Shown: positions 1-8,770, counted from the stretch's first letter. The stretch is 64,000 nt of DNA from Palsa-504 sp963806335 (GCA_963806335.1 CAWDXO010000022.1:372001-436000); one strand, 5' to 3'. A program made the numbers and translations. Notes: generated by a model from the letters alone, not told the origin.

Positions 1-1438
1 TCAGCAGCGCGCCGCGGCTGATCGGGCTCCGCGTCCAGATCCCGGCCTGCTGCATGGCCTGCAGCAACTCGGCCTCGGCCACCGCGCCGTCGTCGTAGAG
101 GTTGAAGGTGTCGCCGTCGGCCGGATGGCCCTGGGCGATGTAGGCCCCGGCCCACCAGGCCGCGGTGAGCAGGTCGGCGCGCAGCTGGGCGTCCGGGGCG
201 CCGGTCGCCTCGTCGGCCAGCGCGATCTCCGCGGCGCCCCAGGCCATGTCGCTCTTCCACTCGGTGCCCGGGTAGTAGTCGTGCGGGAACGCGGTGACGA
301 GCTGTCCGACGTTGGTGGTCTTCGCCATCGCGTAGACACCCCGGGCCAGGCTCAGCAGGTGCTGGGCCTGCGCCGGGTCCGGGCCGGCGTCAAGCTGGGC
401 GCCGAGGGCGAAGTCGGCGGCGAAACGGCCGGCCAGGTCGGGGCTGACCGGCTGACCAGGGGGAGCCGCCTCGAACACCGGCCGGTACTTGACGAAGTAC
501 GCGGTCGGGCCGGGGTCACCGCCCGGGCTCACGTTCATCCGGTCCTCTTGCTGCGGCAGGAACCAGAAGTTGTAGTCGCCCTGGATCGTGTTGCTGGCGT
601 TGCCGTTGCCGATCCCGACCTGCGCGTACAAGACCTTGCGGGCCGGGTTCCACAGCTTGGTGATCCACTGCAGGCCGAACTCCGCTTCCGGCTGCAGCGC
701 CGCGTAGGAGCCGGGGTTGTCCCGCGCCGCGAGCAGCATGAGCCCGTCGGCGAAGCTGGCGGTGTAGGCGAACTTCTCGTAGCCGCCGCCGGCGTCGAAC
801 CAGCCGCCGGACACGTCGACCGGGCCGCCGATCTTCTTCAGCGTCCCGAGCAGGTTGTCGTTGCTGTCGTACGCGGGATCCGCGTAGACGTAGGCGTTCT
901 CGTCGGTCAGGTTGGCGGGCTGGCGGTCAAGCACCGCGGAGTTCACGTCCGGTCCGTCCCGCTCGGAGGTGAAGTAGCGCACGGCGTTGTCCACCAGCTG
1001 GCCGTACAGCTGCGACCCGCCGGCGATGGTGAACGTGGGGGAGACGGCGGTGGCGGGCGAGGTGATCTTGACCCGATAGCGGCCCGGGGCGCGCACGCCG
1101 GAGAAGCCGAGCTGGTAGACCGCGCCGTAGGCGGAGTTCCACGAGCCCACGTCGTCCTTGGACGTCCCCCGGTAGACGACGCCGTACGGCGTGGTGACTT
1201 CGAAGCTCACGCTGGCGACCTTCGCGGGAAGCATCACGAAGGCGACCTTCGAACCCGACGACGGGTACCCGACCTGATTAACTCGGACTTCCGCCGGTTT
1301 GTCTGCGCTTTTGGGTGTTGTAGCCCCCGAAACTGCAGACAAAGCGCGAGCGCTCGCTAGCGCCGATGAGGGTGCGGCTAGTGTTGCGACTGCTACCCCC
1401 ACGGCAGCGGCCGACCATAGTCGATGGCTAAGAGTCAT
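1..1438 (-). CDS. Secreted glycoside hydrolase family 9 protein (endoglucanase-like), C-terminus beyond window
   Basis: Probable extracellular beta-glucanase. The ATG at 1438 follows an AAGGGA Shine-Dalgarno. Residues 1-30 look like a Sec signal peptide ending near ALA-S. Then comes a CelD_N-type Ig-like domain beginning around VNQVGYP, followed by the GH9 (alpha/alpha)6 domain with GGWFDAG near the start and PHDYYPGTEWKSDMAWGAAEIAL-type sequence further on. The gene is still open at base 1, so the catalytic acid region is missing from view. Odd point: the usual DAGD motif reads DAGG, so the position normally filled by the catalytic base Asp is Gly. It sits 12 bp downstream of the GH4 gene and probably ends the ABC/GH operon. 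Family assignment is firm. Substrate and activity are uncertain. Confidence 0.85.
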   Translation of the reverse strand, partial: MTLSHRLWSAAAVGVAVATLAAPSSALASARALSAVSGATTPKSADKPAEVRVNQVGYPSSGSKVAFVMLPAKVASVSFEVTTPYGVVYRGTSKDDVGSWNSAYGAVYQLGFSGVRAPGRYRVKITSPATAVSPTFTIAGGSQLYGQLVDNAVRYFTSERDGPDVNSAVLDRQPANLTDENAYVYADPAYDSNDNLLGTLKKIGGPVDVSGGWFDAGGGYEKFAYTASFADGLMLLAARDNPGSYAALQPEAEFGLQWITKLWNPARKVLYAQVGIGNGNASNTIQGDYNFWFLPQQEDRMNVSPGGDPGPTAYFVKYRPVFEAAPPGQPVSPDLAGRFAADFALGAQLDAGPDPAQAQHLLSLARGVYAMAKTTNVGQLVTAFPHDYYPGTEWKSDMAWGAAEIALADEATGAPDAQLRADLLTAAWWAGAYIAQGHPADGDTFNLYDDGAVAEAELLQAMQQAGIWTRSPISRGALL

Positions 1439-1450
1439 AGTTGAAATCCC

Positions 1451-2701
1451 TTACGTCCACGAGAGGAACTTCGCGTTCTCGGCGAGCAGCCGGCCGGTCA
1501 GGCATTCGGCCTGATCGGCCTGTCCCACCAGCGGGTGCGCGAGCAGCGCGTCGTACACCCGGTCGCGCCCGCCCCGGATCGCGGCCTCGAGCGCGAGCTC
1601 CTCGTACGCGTACACGTGCGCGATCAGCCCGCGCAGCAGCGGGTCCACCGGCTCGACCGGGACCGGGACGGCGCCCCCGTCGCTGATCACGGCGGGTACC
1701 TCGATCACCGCGTCGGCGGGCAGGAACGGCAGCGTCCCGCCGTTGCCCGTGTTGACCACCTGGACGTCGCGGCGGTTGCCGGTCAGCGAGGCGAGCAGGT
1801 CCACCGCCGCCTCGGAGTACCACGCGCCGCCGCGCTGCGCGAGCTGGGCCGGCTTGGTATCCAGCGCCGGGTCCGCGTAAAGCTCCAGGAGCTCGGCCTC
1901 CAGCCGGGCGACCTCCTCCGCCCGGGTCACGGCGCCGCGCTGCGATTCGACCACGGCGTCGTGGGCGTAGTAGTAGCGCAGGTAGTACGACGGCACCATG
2001 CCCAGGCGGCGGATGAAGTCCGCGGGCAGCCCGGTATGCGGGGCGATCTCCTCGGCGTGCGCGGCGAGGAGATCGGGCAGCACGTCCTTGCCGTCTACCG
2101 TCACCGAGCGTTCCCAGGTCAGGTGGTTCAGGCCGACGTGGCCGAGCGACACCTCGCCCGGCCCGACCCCCAGTAGCGAGGCGAAGTCGCGCTGGAACCC
2201 GATGGCCACGTTGCACAGGCCGACAGCCCGGTGGCCCGCGGACAGCAGCGCCCGGGTGACGATCCCGACCGGATTGGTGAAATCGATGATGAAGGCAGCG
2301 GGCGAAGCCCGGCGGGCGGCCCGTTCGGCCAGATCAAGGACAATGGGTACGGTGCGCAGCGCTTTTGCCAGCCCCCCGGCCCCGGTGGTTTCCTGGCCGA
2401 CGCAGCCGCAGTCCAGCGGCCAGGTCTCGTCACGCTGGCGCGCGGCCTGGCCGCCGATCCGGAGCTGGAACAAGATCGCGTCCGCGCCCTCGGTGCCTTC
2501 GTCCAGGTCGCCGGTCCAGCGCACTCGCGCGGGATGGCCGTGGGCGGCCATGATCCGGGCCGACACCGGCCCCACGGCGGCCAGCCGACCCGGATCGGGG
2601 TCCACCAGGACTAGCTCCTCGACTCCGGGGAGGAGTCGGCCGATCCCGTCCGCGAGCTCCGGCGTGTAGGTCGACCCACCGCCGATGACCGCCAGCTTCA
2701 C
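1451..2701 (-). CDS. GH4 NAD-dependent 6-phospho-beta-glucosidase/alpha-galactosidase-type glycosidase
   Basis: 416-residue cytoplasmic glycosidase of family 4, which cleaves by an NAD+/Mn2+ redox-elimination mechanism. The N-terminal Rossmann motif IGGGSTYTPEL (residues 6-16), GQETTGAGG (102-110), FTNPVG, Cys163 in GLCNVAIG and His193 in GLNHLTW (the metal ligand positions) are all present. The start is GTG at 2701, preceded by GAAGGAG. It lies 10 bp after the last ABC ATPase gene, so it should act on sugars imported by that transporter. Most GH4 relatives need a 6-phosphosugar, but no PTS gene is nearby. Either a sugar kinase acts elsewhere or this member uses non-phosphorylated disaccharides. 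Confidence 0.88.
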   Translation of the reverse strand: MKLAVIGGGSTYTPELADGIGRLLPGVEELVLVDPDPGRLAAVGPVSARIMAAHGHPARVRWTGDLDEGTEGADAILFQLRIGGQAARQRDETWPLDCGCVGQETTGAGGLAKALRTVPIVLDLAERAARRASPAAFIIDFTNPVGIVTRALLSAGHRAVGLCNVAIGFQRDFASLLGVGPGEVSLGHVGLNHLTWERSVTVDGKDVLPDLLAAHAEEIAPHTGLPADFIRRLGMVPSYYLRYYYAHDAVVESQRGAVTRAEEVARLEAELLELYADPALDTKPAQLAQRGGAWYSEAAVDLLASLTGNRRDVQVVNTGNGGTLPFLPADAVIEVPAVISDGGAVPVPVEPVDPLLRGLIAHVYAYEELALEAAIRGGRDRVYDALLAHPLVGQADQAECLTGRLLAENAKFLSWT

Positions 2702-2711
2702 ATGGACTCCT

Positions 2712-3704
2712 TCACGAGAACGCCTTGACTTCTTCGGCTGTGGTCTGGGCGACGTGGCAGGCCGCCTCATGAGCGGGACGCAACTCGGCGAGTTCGGGCG
2801 TGACCTGCGCGCAAGTGTCAATGGCTAGCGGGCACCGCCAGCGGAACCGGCAGCCCGGGGTCGGGTCGATCACCTTGGGCGGCTCGCCCCGGTCGGTCTC
2901 GGCCGCCACCGAGAGCGGCGCGCGCGGATCAGGCACCGCCGAAAGCAGCAGCTGGGTGTACGGGTGCCGCGGGTGGGCCAGCACGTCCTCGATCGGCCCG
3001 GTCTCGGCGATCTGGCCGGCGTACATCACGATCAGCCGGTCCGCCACGTACCGCGCGCTGGCGATGTCGTGGGTGATGTAGAGGATCGATACGCCTTCCT
3101 CGTCGCGCAGCTTGGTCATCAGGTTGAGCAGGCCGATCCTGATCGACACGTCCAGCATGGAGACCGGCTCGTCGGCCAGGATCAGCTTCGGCCGCATGGC
3201 CAGCGCCTGGGCGAAGCCGACCCGCTGCCGCTGCCCGCCGCTTAGCTCGTAGGGGAAGCGCTGCAGCATGTCGGGGTTCAGGCCGACCACTTCGAAGATC
3301 CTGGCCGCTTCCTCGAGCCGCTGCGCCGCGGACAGCGACGGGCGGTGCAGCTTCAGGCTGCGCAGGACGCCGTGCTGGACCCGGAACACCGGGTTGATCG
3401 AGCCGAACGGGTCCTGGAACACCATCGGCACCAGACCGCTGTAACGGAGCTGGTCGCGGCGCGAGCGCAGCCGCGAGAGCGGCTTGCCCTCGAAGTAGAT
3501 CTCCCCGGCGGTAGGCCGGTAGATCCGGGCCAGCAGTCGGGCGATGGTGGACTTGCCGCTGCCGCTCTCCCCGGCCAGCGCCACGATCTCGCGCTCACTG
3601 ATGCCGAAACTGACATCGTCTACCGCGTGCAGGGTCCGCTGGGAGAGGGCCCCGCCTATCTTGAAGTGCCTGGTCAGGTGCTCGGCCCGAAGCAGAACGG
3701 TCAT
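2712..3704 (-). CDS. ABC transporter ATP-binding protein, DppF/OppF type
   Basis: 330-residue ATPase of a peptide/nickel/oligosaccharide-type importer. It has Walker A GESGSGKST, signature LSGGQRQRVG, Walker B LILADEPVS and a C-terminal oligopeptide-transporter extension with a Cys-rich segment (PGCRFRWRCPLAIDTCAQV). ATG at 3704 overlaps the stop of the preceding ATPase gene (TGATG), showing translational coupling. The neighbouring glycosidases suggest the cargo is a beta-glucan oligosaccharide and not a peptide. That is an inference from context, because the ATPase itself does not reveal the cargo. Confidence 0.9.
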   Translation of the reverse strand: MTVLLRAEHLTRHFKIGGALSQRTLHAVDDVSFGISEREIVALAGESGSGKSTIARLLARIYRPTAGEIYFEGKPLSRLRSRRDQLRYSGLVPMVFQDPFGSINPVFRVQHGVLRSLKLHRPSLSAAQRLEEAARIFEVVGLNPDMLQRFPYELSGGQRQRVGFAQALAMRPKLILADEPVSMLDVSIRIGLLNLMTKLRDEEGVSILYITHDIASARYVADRLIVMYAGQIAETGPIEDVLAHPRHPYTQLLLSAVPDPRAPLSVAAETDRGEPPKVIDPTPGCRFRWRCPLAIDTCAQVTPELAELRPAHEAACHVAQTTAEEVKAFS

Positions 3705-4678
3705 CAGCTGAGGCTCCCGTCCTGGCGGCGCAGGCAGCGTACGAGGTCCCCGTCCACCGGGGACAGCCCGGGCGGGACCTGCGCGCACTTGTCGAGTGCG
3801 TGCGGGCATCGCGGGTGGAACCGGCAGCCGGCGGGCACCGACGACAGGTCGGGCGGATTGCCGGGGATTCCCCTGAGCGGGACGCGCGGGCCGCGGATGG
3901 ACGGGAACGCTTCCAGCAGGCCCTGTGTGTACGGATGCATCGGCCGGTCGAAGATCATCTTCGTGGCCCCGAGCTCGTCGACTTGCCCGGCGTACATCAC
4001 CATCAGCCGGTCGGAGAAATGGCTGATCAGGGACATGTCGTGGGTGACGAAGATGACCGCGAAACCGAACGTCTGCTGGAGTTCCTTGATCTGCACCATC
4101 AGCGACCGCTGCGCCACCACGTCAAGCGCGGACGTCGGCTCGTCCATGATCACCAGGTCGGGCGTGAACAGCATCGCCATCGCGATCATCGAGCGCTGCC
4201 GCATCCCGCCGGAGAGCTGGTGCGGGTAGCTTCGCAGGTGCGCGGGATCGATGCCGACCATCTGCAGCACCTCGGCCGACCTGGCGATGATCTCCTCCTT
4301 GGACGGCTTGCCGTGCGCCTGCATCGCGTCCTTGAACTGGGCTCCGATCGTCTTGACCGGGTTCAGCGCGTTCATCGCGCTCTGCATGACCACCGACATG
4401 GCGCGCCAGCGGATCGCGGAGAGCTGCCTGTCGGTCAGCCCCACCAGGTTGGTGCCCTCGAAGGTGACGGTCCCCGCGGCGATGTGAGCGGGCGAGGCCA
4501 GCAGCTGGGCGACGGCGAACAGCAGCGTGGACTTCCCGCAGCCCGATTCGCCCACGATGCCGAGAAACTCGCCCCGGCCGACCGTGAACGACACCTCGTC
4601 CACGGCCCGCACTGGGCCTTTATCCAGGAGGTAGTCGACGGAAAGGCCGCTGACCTCAAGCACCGGTGTGTCAGGCAC
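3704..4678 (-). CDS. ABC transporter ATP-binding protein, DppD/OppD type
   Basis: Second ATPase of the importer, about 324 residues. Walker A GESGCGKST, signature LSGGMRQRSMIAMAM, Walker B LVIMDEPTSALD and the C-terminal Cys-containing oligopeptide extension (CRFHPRCPHALDKC) are visible. The chosen start is GTG at 4678, overlapping the permease stop by 8 nt. GTG codons at 4690, 4705 and 4720 are also in frame, because the upstream DNA is a 15-bp tandem repeat carrying AGGAGAAAGGTG in two of its three copies (the third reads AGAAGAAAGGTG), so the true start is ambiguous. It pairs with the ATPase encoded immediately downstream to make a heterodimeric NBD. Confidence 0.88.
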   Translation of the reverse strand: MPDTPVLEVSGLSVDYLLDKGPVRAVDEVSFTVGRGEFLGIVGESGCGKSTLLFAVAQLLASPAHIAAGTVTFEGTNLVGLTDRQLSAIRWRAMSVVMQSAMNALNPVKTIGAQFKDAMQAHGKPSKEEIIARSAEVLQMVGIDPAHLRSYPHQLSGGMRQRSMIAMAMLFTPDLVIMDEPTSALDVVAQRSLMVQIKELQQTFGFAVIFVTHDMSLISHFSDRLMVMYAGQVDELGATKMIFDRPMHPYTQGLLEAFPSIRGPRVPLRGIPGNPPDLSSVPAGCRFHPRCPHALDKCAQVPPGLSPVDGDLVRCLRRQDGSLS

Positions 4679-5644
4679 GCAGCTCTGCACCTTTCTCCTG
4701 GGCACCTTTCTCCTGGGCACCTTTCTTCTGGCGTATCTTCCGTACCGGCCGAAGGGCCGGATTGCCGATCTCGTCGAAGGCGTAGTTCAACAGGGCGAAG
4801 GCGGCGCCGAGCAGCGCGATGCAGGCCCCGGGCGCGATCGCCCAAAGCGGATAGCCGGTCTGCAGCGCGGCGTTGTTCTCCGCCCAGTACAGCGTGGTGC
4901 CCCAGCTCACCGTGTTCGGGTCGCCGAGGCCGATGAACTGCAGGCTGGACGCGAACAGGACCGCGTACAGCGCGTTGGTCAGGAAGGCCGCCACGATCAG
5001 CGAGGTCATGGTGGGGATGACTTCGACCACGATGATGTAAAGCCGCCGCTCGCCGCGGACCCGGGCCGCCTGGAGGAAGTCCCGGTTGCGCAGCGTGAGC
5101 GCCTGCGCCCGGAGCTGGCGCGCGGTATAAGACCAGCTCGTGAGCGTGATCGCGGTGATCAGCACGATCGTGGTCCCGCCGTGCGCGTAGGCGGCGATGA
5201 CGATCAGCAGCGGGAACAGCGGGATGACCAGGAGCACGTCGGTCAGCACGCTGAGCGAGTTGTCCCACAGGCCGCCGAGGTAGGCGGCGGCGATACCGAT
5301 GAGGACCGCTATCCCGGTCGTGGCCAGGCCGACCACGAACGCGATGATCATGACGTTCCTGGTTCCCCATACCACCTGCGCGAACAGGTCTTGCCCGTAC
5401 GCGTTGGTGCCGAGGAGGTGAGCGGTCGAGACGCCCAGGTGCGGGGGATAGGCGTCGGCCGTCGGGCTGTCCTTGGCGATGGCGCCGGGGAAGATCGCGA
5501 TCAGGATGAAGATGGCGAGCAGGATGATGCCCGCGGTTGCCTTGCGGTTGGAACGGAAGGCGCGGCCGATGCGGCCTAGGGTACGGCCGGCCGCACCTGG
5601 GCGGCGGGGGTCTCGGTGGCGACACCGGAAACTGGCATGGCCAT
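4671..5644 (-). CDS. ABC transporter permease, DppC/OppC type, with apparent frameshift near the N-terminus
   Basis: Inner-membrane permease of the importer. The body reads LGRIGRAFRSNRKATAG, a first membrane helix, an extracellular loop ending LLGTNAYGQDLFAQV, then five further hydrophobic segments and the inner-loop motif of the family. No ATG, GTG or TTG exists in this frame before about 5381. An ATG at 5644, 2 bp after the upstream permease gene, opens a different frame (MAMPVSGVATETPAAQVRPAVP) that hits TAG at 5578-5576. Restoring one base in the C run opposite 5579-5581 joins both into a normal DppC N-terminus. So this is either a single-base deletion, a sequencing error or a -1 frameshift site. 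If real, the transporter may be inactive. Confidence 0.75.
4688..4732 (-). repeat. Three tandem 15-bp units at the permease/ATPase junction
   Basis: Three head-to-tail 15-bp units (4688-4702, 4703-4717 identical; 4718-4732 with two changes). In the permease frame they encode the repeated GAQEK tail. In the ATPase frame two units contain AGGAGAAAG followed by GTG, and the third contains the variant AGAAGAAAG followed by GTG, so a Shine-Dalgarno plus start-codon module has been duplicated. Copy number could change both the permease tail and the ATPase start. Confidence 0.8.
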
Positions 5645-5646
5645 GG

Positions 5647-6633
5647 CTACCGCGCCGCCCTGGTCCGCGGGTCGAGCAGCGCGGTCAGGATGTCGGCGAT
5701 CAGGACCGCGAACAGGACCGCGACGGTGATGATCAGGAACAGGGCCTGCATCAGCGGGTAATCCTCACCGGACACCGCCTGCAGCAGCATGTAGCCGATT
5801 CCGGGATAGTTGAACACGTACTCGATCAGGATCGCGCCGCTGACCACGAAGCCGAGGGACATCGCGAAGCCGGTCAGGTTCGGGAGGATCGCGTTGCGGG
5901 CCGCGTAGTCGAGCATGATGCGCCAGCCTGGTAGTCCCTTGGCCCGGGCCATCCGCACGTAGTCCTCGGCCAGCGTGGTGATCATCGTGTTCCGCATGGT
6001 CAGGATCCAGGTGCCGATCGTGGTGATCAGGAGCGCGACGGCCGGCAGGAAGGCGTGGTTGACCACATCCTGGAAGAAGGTGAGGTTGAGGCCGGGGGTG
6101 TCGGTGGTCACGTAGTAGCCGCCCTGGCTGGGAAACCAGTGCAGGGTGAGGGCGAAGATCAGCACCAGCACCATGGCCATCCAGAAGTACGGGATCGCGG
6201 AGGTGATTACGAACACCGGCGGCACGATGCTGTCCAGCTTCCCGCCGCGCCGCCAGGCGGCGACGATGCCGAGGCCGGTGCCGAGGATGAAGGCCAGCAC
6301 GGTGGTGATGCCGACCAGGCCGACCGTCCACCAGATCGCGCTGCCGATGACTGACGTGACGGACGCCGGGTACTCGCTCAGCGAGATGCCGAAGTTGCCC
6401 GTCAGGATCTGGTGGAGATAGCCGAAGTACTGCCCGAGCAGGCCCTGTCTGGTGTTGACGCCGAAGAGGATCTCCAGGGCGTTCAGCGCCTTCGGGCTGA
6501 GCTCGCCGTGGAATTTCGACATCATGGCCAGCGCGGGGTTTCCCGGCATCAGCCGCGGCAGCAGGAAGTTAAGGGTGAGCGCCACCCACAGTGTGAGGAC
6601 GAAGAAACCAAGGCGGCGCAGCGCGTATCTCAA
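5647..6633 (-). CDS. ABC transporter permease, DppB/OppB type
   Basis: 328-residue inner-membrane permease. MRYALRRLGFFVLTLWVALTLNFLLPRLMPGNP is the characteristic DppB amino end (first helix followed by the LxPGDP-like turn). About six hydrophobic segments follow, with the EAA-type loop DYVRMARAKGLPGWRIM before the last helices. The start is TTG at 6633 with CAGGAG 10 nt upstream. It follows the binding-protein gene after a 119-bp spacer containing a strong hairpin. It partners the frameshifted DppC-type permease. Confidence 0.9.
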   Translation of the reverse strand: MRYALRRLGFFVLTLWVALTLNFLLPRLMPGNPALAMMSKFHGELSPKALNALEILFGVNTRQGLLGQYFGYLHQILTGNFGISLSEYPASVTSVIGSAIWWTVGLVGITTVLAFILGTGLGIVAAWRRGGKLDSIVPPVFVITSAIPYFWMAMVLVLIFALTLHWFPSQGGYYVTTDTPGLNLTFFQDVVNHAFLPAVALLITTIGTWILTMRNTMITTLAEDYVRMARAKGLPGWRIMLDYAARNAILPNLTGFAMSLGFVVSGAILIEYVFNYPGIGYMLLQAVSGEDYPLMQALFLIITVAVLFAVLIADILTALLDPRTRAAR

Positions 6634-6666
6634 GCTCGTTGGCTCCTGGTTCAGCCGGGATTCCGG

Positions 6667-6708
6667 GCCGCGTGCCAGGGTCTAGCCGGTAGGACCCTGG
6701 CACGCGGC
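6667..6708. terminator. 16-bp perfect hairpin between binding-protein and permease genes
   Basis: Arms 6667-6682 (GCCGCGTGCCAGGGTC) and 6693-6708 are perfectly complementary, with a 10-nt loop. No T-run follows on either strand. It lies inside the minus-strand operon after the binding-protein stop. The likely role is 3'-end stabilisation or partial termination, which would give more binding protein than permease, as in many sugar importers. Confidence 0.7.
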
Positions 6709-6752
6709 ACATAATTCACGGCGCTTTACTTACTCCCGCACTTATTGCGGCC

Positions 6753-8432
6753 CTATTTCGGTGCCAGATGCAGTAGCACCTGCTCGTTGTCCGGGAAGGC
6801 GTACGCGGACGGCTGGGCGTACGGGTTGCCGGGTGTGGGCCAGCCGCTGAACGTCCCGGTGTCGTACTGGTACCAGTCGACCGCCTCTGTGACCGGGATA
6901 ATCGGCACCGAGCCGACCATGACCTGCTGGATCTGGTTCATGATCGTCTGCTGCGTGGCGGTGCTCGTGGTAGTCGCGTACTGGTTCAGCAGGGCGTCGG
7001 TGGTCTTGCTGCTGTAGCGCTCGTAGTTGCTGGCCGCCGACTTGCCGACCGGCGCCGTGTTCGCGGAGTTGAGCCAGTTGTTCAGCTCGTAGTACGCGCT
7101 CGGGCCGAACGTCTGCTGGTCGTAGTAAGCGAGCTGGTACTTGCCGTAGAACAGGTCGGCGTCGAAGTCGGTGTTCGACAGGTTACTCGGGGTGATCTGG
7201 ATGCCGATCGCCTTGAGATCCTGCTGGATCACCTGCACGGAGGCGACCCAGTCGGAGTAGTCGCCGACGTTGATCACGGTGAACGCCAGCTTCTGCCCGG
7301 CCGCGTTCGTCATGACGCCGCCGGCCAGGTGGTAGCCCGCCGACGCCAGCAGGGCCTTCGCCTTCGCCGGGTCATAGCCATTGCCCCAGCTCGAAAGGGC
7401 CGAGCTGTCCAGCGAGCCGGAGAACGTCGGCGTGACGATGCCGGTCTGGTTCGCCGGCGGCTCGTAGCCGGACTCGCCGATGCTGGAGACCTGGCTCCTG
7501 TTGATCGCGTATGACATGGCCTGACGGACCTTGACGTTGCTCAGCAGGGGGTTGGTCAGGTTCGGGACGAGCGAGACGTTGACGGTAGGCGGGAACCAGT
7601 AGTGGTAGTTCGGGCTCTTGGACGTGTAGAAAGCGTCGATGCCAGGGATGTACTGGGCACCCCACTGCGCGCTCCCGTTGGCCAGGTCGTTGTTGGCCGT
7701 GTTGTTGCTGGTGTAGGCCGGGTACTGGATCTTGGCGATCTTTGGCTCGCCTGGCTGCCAGTAGTGCGGGTTGGCGGTGTAAGTGATGTTCGACGGGCTG
7801 CACTTGCTCATCAGGTACGGACCCGTGCCCACCGGCTGGCTGACGGGGTTGGTCGTCGGGTTGGCCATCTTCGACCAGATGTGCTCGGGCACGATCGGCG
7901 TCTGGTCCGCGATGTAGTAGAAGTAGGGCACGGCGGTGGTGCTGAAATCCATCGTGACCGTGTTCGGGCCGGTGGCGGTGACGCTGGAAAGTACCGACCA
8001 GGCACCGGTCAGGTCCAGGGCCGGGTACTTCTTTATCAGGTTGAAGGTGTACGCCACGTCGGCCGCGGTCATCGGCGTGCCGTCGCTCCACTTGACCCCC
8101 TGGCGGATCGTGAAGGTGAGCGTCTTGTTGCCCGCCCCCCAGCTCCAGGAGGTAGCGAGCATGGGTGTGGTTTTGCCGTTCTGCAGCGGGTTCACGTAGA
8201 CCAGCGGCTCGTAGATGAAGCCGACCGACAGTAGGGTGTCGGAGGTGTTGAGCGGACTGAAGCCGCAGGTCCAAAGCGCGCCGTTCTCGTTGGAGATGGT
8301 CAGCACGCTGTTCGTCGCTGCCTTGCCGCTAGCGCTGGAGCCGGGATTGGAACTGGAGCCTGAACCGGCGCTACAGCCGGCCGCGAGCATGCCGGCCGCG
8401 ACGATGACCCCGTATCTGGTGAGGCGTCTCAT
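6753..8432 (-). CDS. ABC transporter substrate-binding lipoprotein, family 5 (DppA/OppA fold)
   Basis: 559-residue extracytoplasmic binding protein. The start is ATG at 8432 with AAGGA upstream. MRRLTRYGVIVAAGMLAAGCSAG is a lipoprotein signal with lipobox LAAGC, followed by a Gly/Ser linker. The family-5 signature appears as WSDGTPMTAADVAYTFNLIK, and the C-terminal domain includes VRQAMSYAINR. Family-5 proteins bind peptides, but several in cellulolytic bacteria bind cello- or other beta-oligosaccharides. Downstream GH4 and GH9 genes favour the latter here. It is the first gene of the minus-strand operon. A further in-frame upstream start would add a non-homologous stretch, so it was not chosen. 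Confidence 0.9.
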   Translation of the reverse strand: MRRLTRYGVIVAAGMLAAGCSAGSGSSSNPGSSASGKAATNSVLTISNENGALWTCGFSPLNTSDTLLSVGFIYEPLVYVNPLQNGKTTPMLATSWSWGAGNKTLTFTIRQGVKWSDGTPMTAADVAYTFNLIKKYPALDLTGAWSVLSSVTATGPNTVTMDFSTTAVPYFYYIADQTPIVPEHIWSKMANPTTNPVSQPVGTGPYLMSKCSPSNITYTANPHYWQPGEPKIAKIQYPAYTSNNTANNDLANGSAQWGAQYIPGIDAFYTSKSPNYHYWFPPTVNVSLVPNLTNPLLSNVKVRQAMSYAINRSQVSSIGESGYEPPANQTGIVTPTFSGSLDSSALSSWGNGYDPAKAKALLASAGYHLAGGVMTNAAGQKLAFTVINVGDYSDWVASVQVIQQDLKAIGIQITPSNLSNTDFDADLFYGKYQLAYYDQQTFGPSAYYELNNWLNSANTAPVGKSAASNYERYSSKTTDALLNQYATTTSTATQQTIMNQIQQVMVGSVPIIPVTEAVDWYQYDTGTFSGWPTPGNPYAQPSAYAFPDNEQVLLHLAPK

Positions 8433-8770
8433 GCCGTTCGTCCTTACTGCCGTTTGGTCCTGACCGGCGCGGAGCCGGTAGCTGCGCGCCGAGCCGGTGG
8501 CGGCCTCACGCGCAGAGCCAGTGCCTGCGCGCGGCGCAGCCTCCGCGCTCACATGACGTCTGTTTCTATCGGGACGTCTGTCTTTATTGAGATGTGTACG
8601 GGTAACCACTTCCGCGAATTTTGTTAGGACAGTATCCTAACTATCTGTCCGGGACAAGGGCCCTGGCGAACTGTCGCAAGGTCTTAACGTCCGGGTGGCC
8701 GGGTCCGTAACTTTAGGGCATCCGGGGGTCCGGAAACGCACGCCAAGGCATCATGATGGAGGAGGTCGCC
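8433..8770. other. Divergent intergenic region of the oligosaccharide locus
   Basis: 338 bp between the binding-protein gene and the ROK regulator gene. It contains the promoter/operator at 8623-8657, an approximately 190-nt leader for the minus-strand operon (8432-8622) with an AT-rich patch around 8560-8590, and about 110 bp of leader for the ROK gene. No small open frame with a good ribosome-binding site was recognised. Confidence 0.6.
8623..8657 (-). promoter_or_regulatory. Promoter of the ABC/GH operon overlapped by a candidate ROK operator
   Basis: On the minus strand TTGTCC (8657-8652) and TACTGT (8634-8629) are separated by 17 nt, a good sigma-70-type pair. The -10 lies inside a perfect palindrome GTTAGGACAGTATCCTAAC at 8623-8641 (7-bp arms, 5-nt spacer). 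A second inverted pair, GGACAG (8627-8632) and CTGTCC (8645-8650), overlaps it. A repressor bound here would block the transporter operon. The adjacent ROK protein is the obvious candidate. Confidence 0.65.

Noticed and set aside
125..1360. Long plus-strand open frame opposite the GH9 gene
   Set aside because: Antisense shadow; the minus-strand translation gives a signal peptide, Ig-like domain and GH9 motifs.
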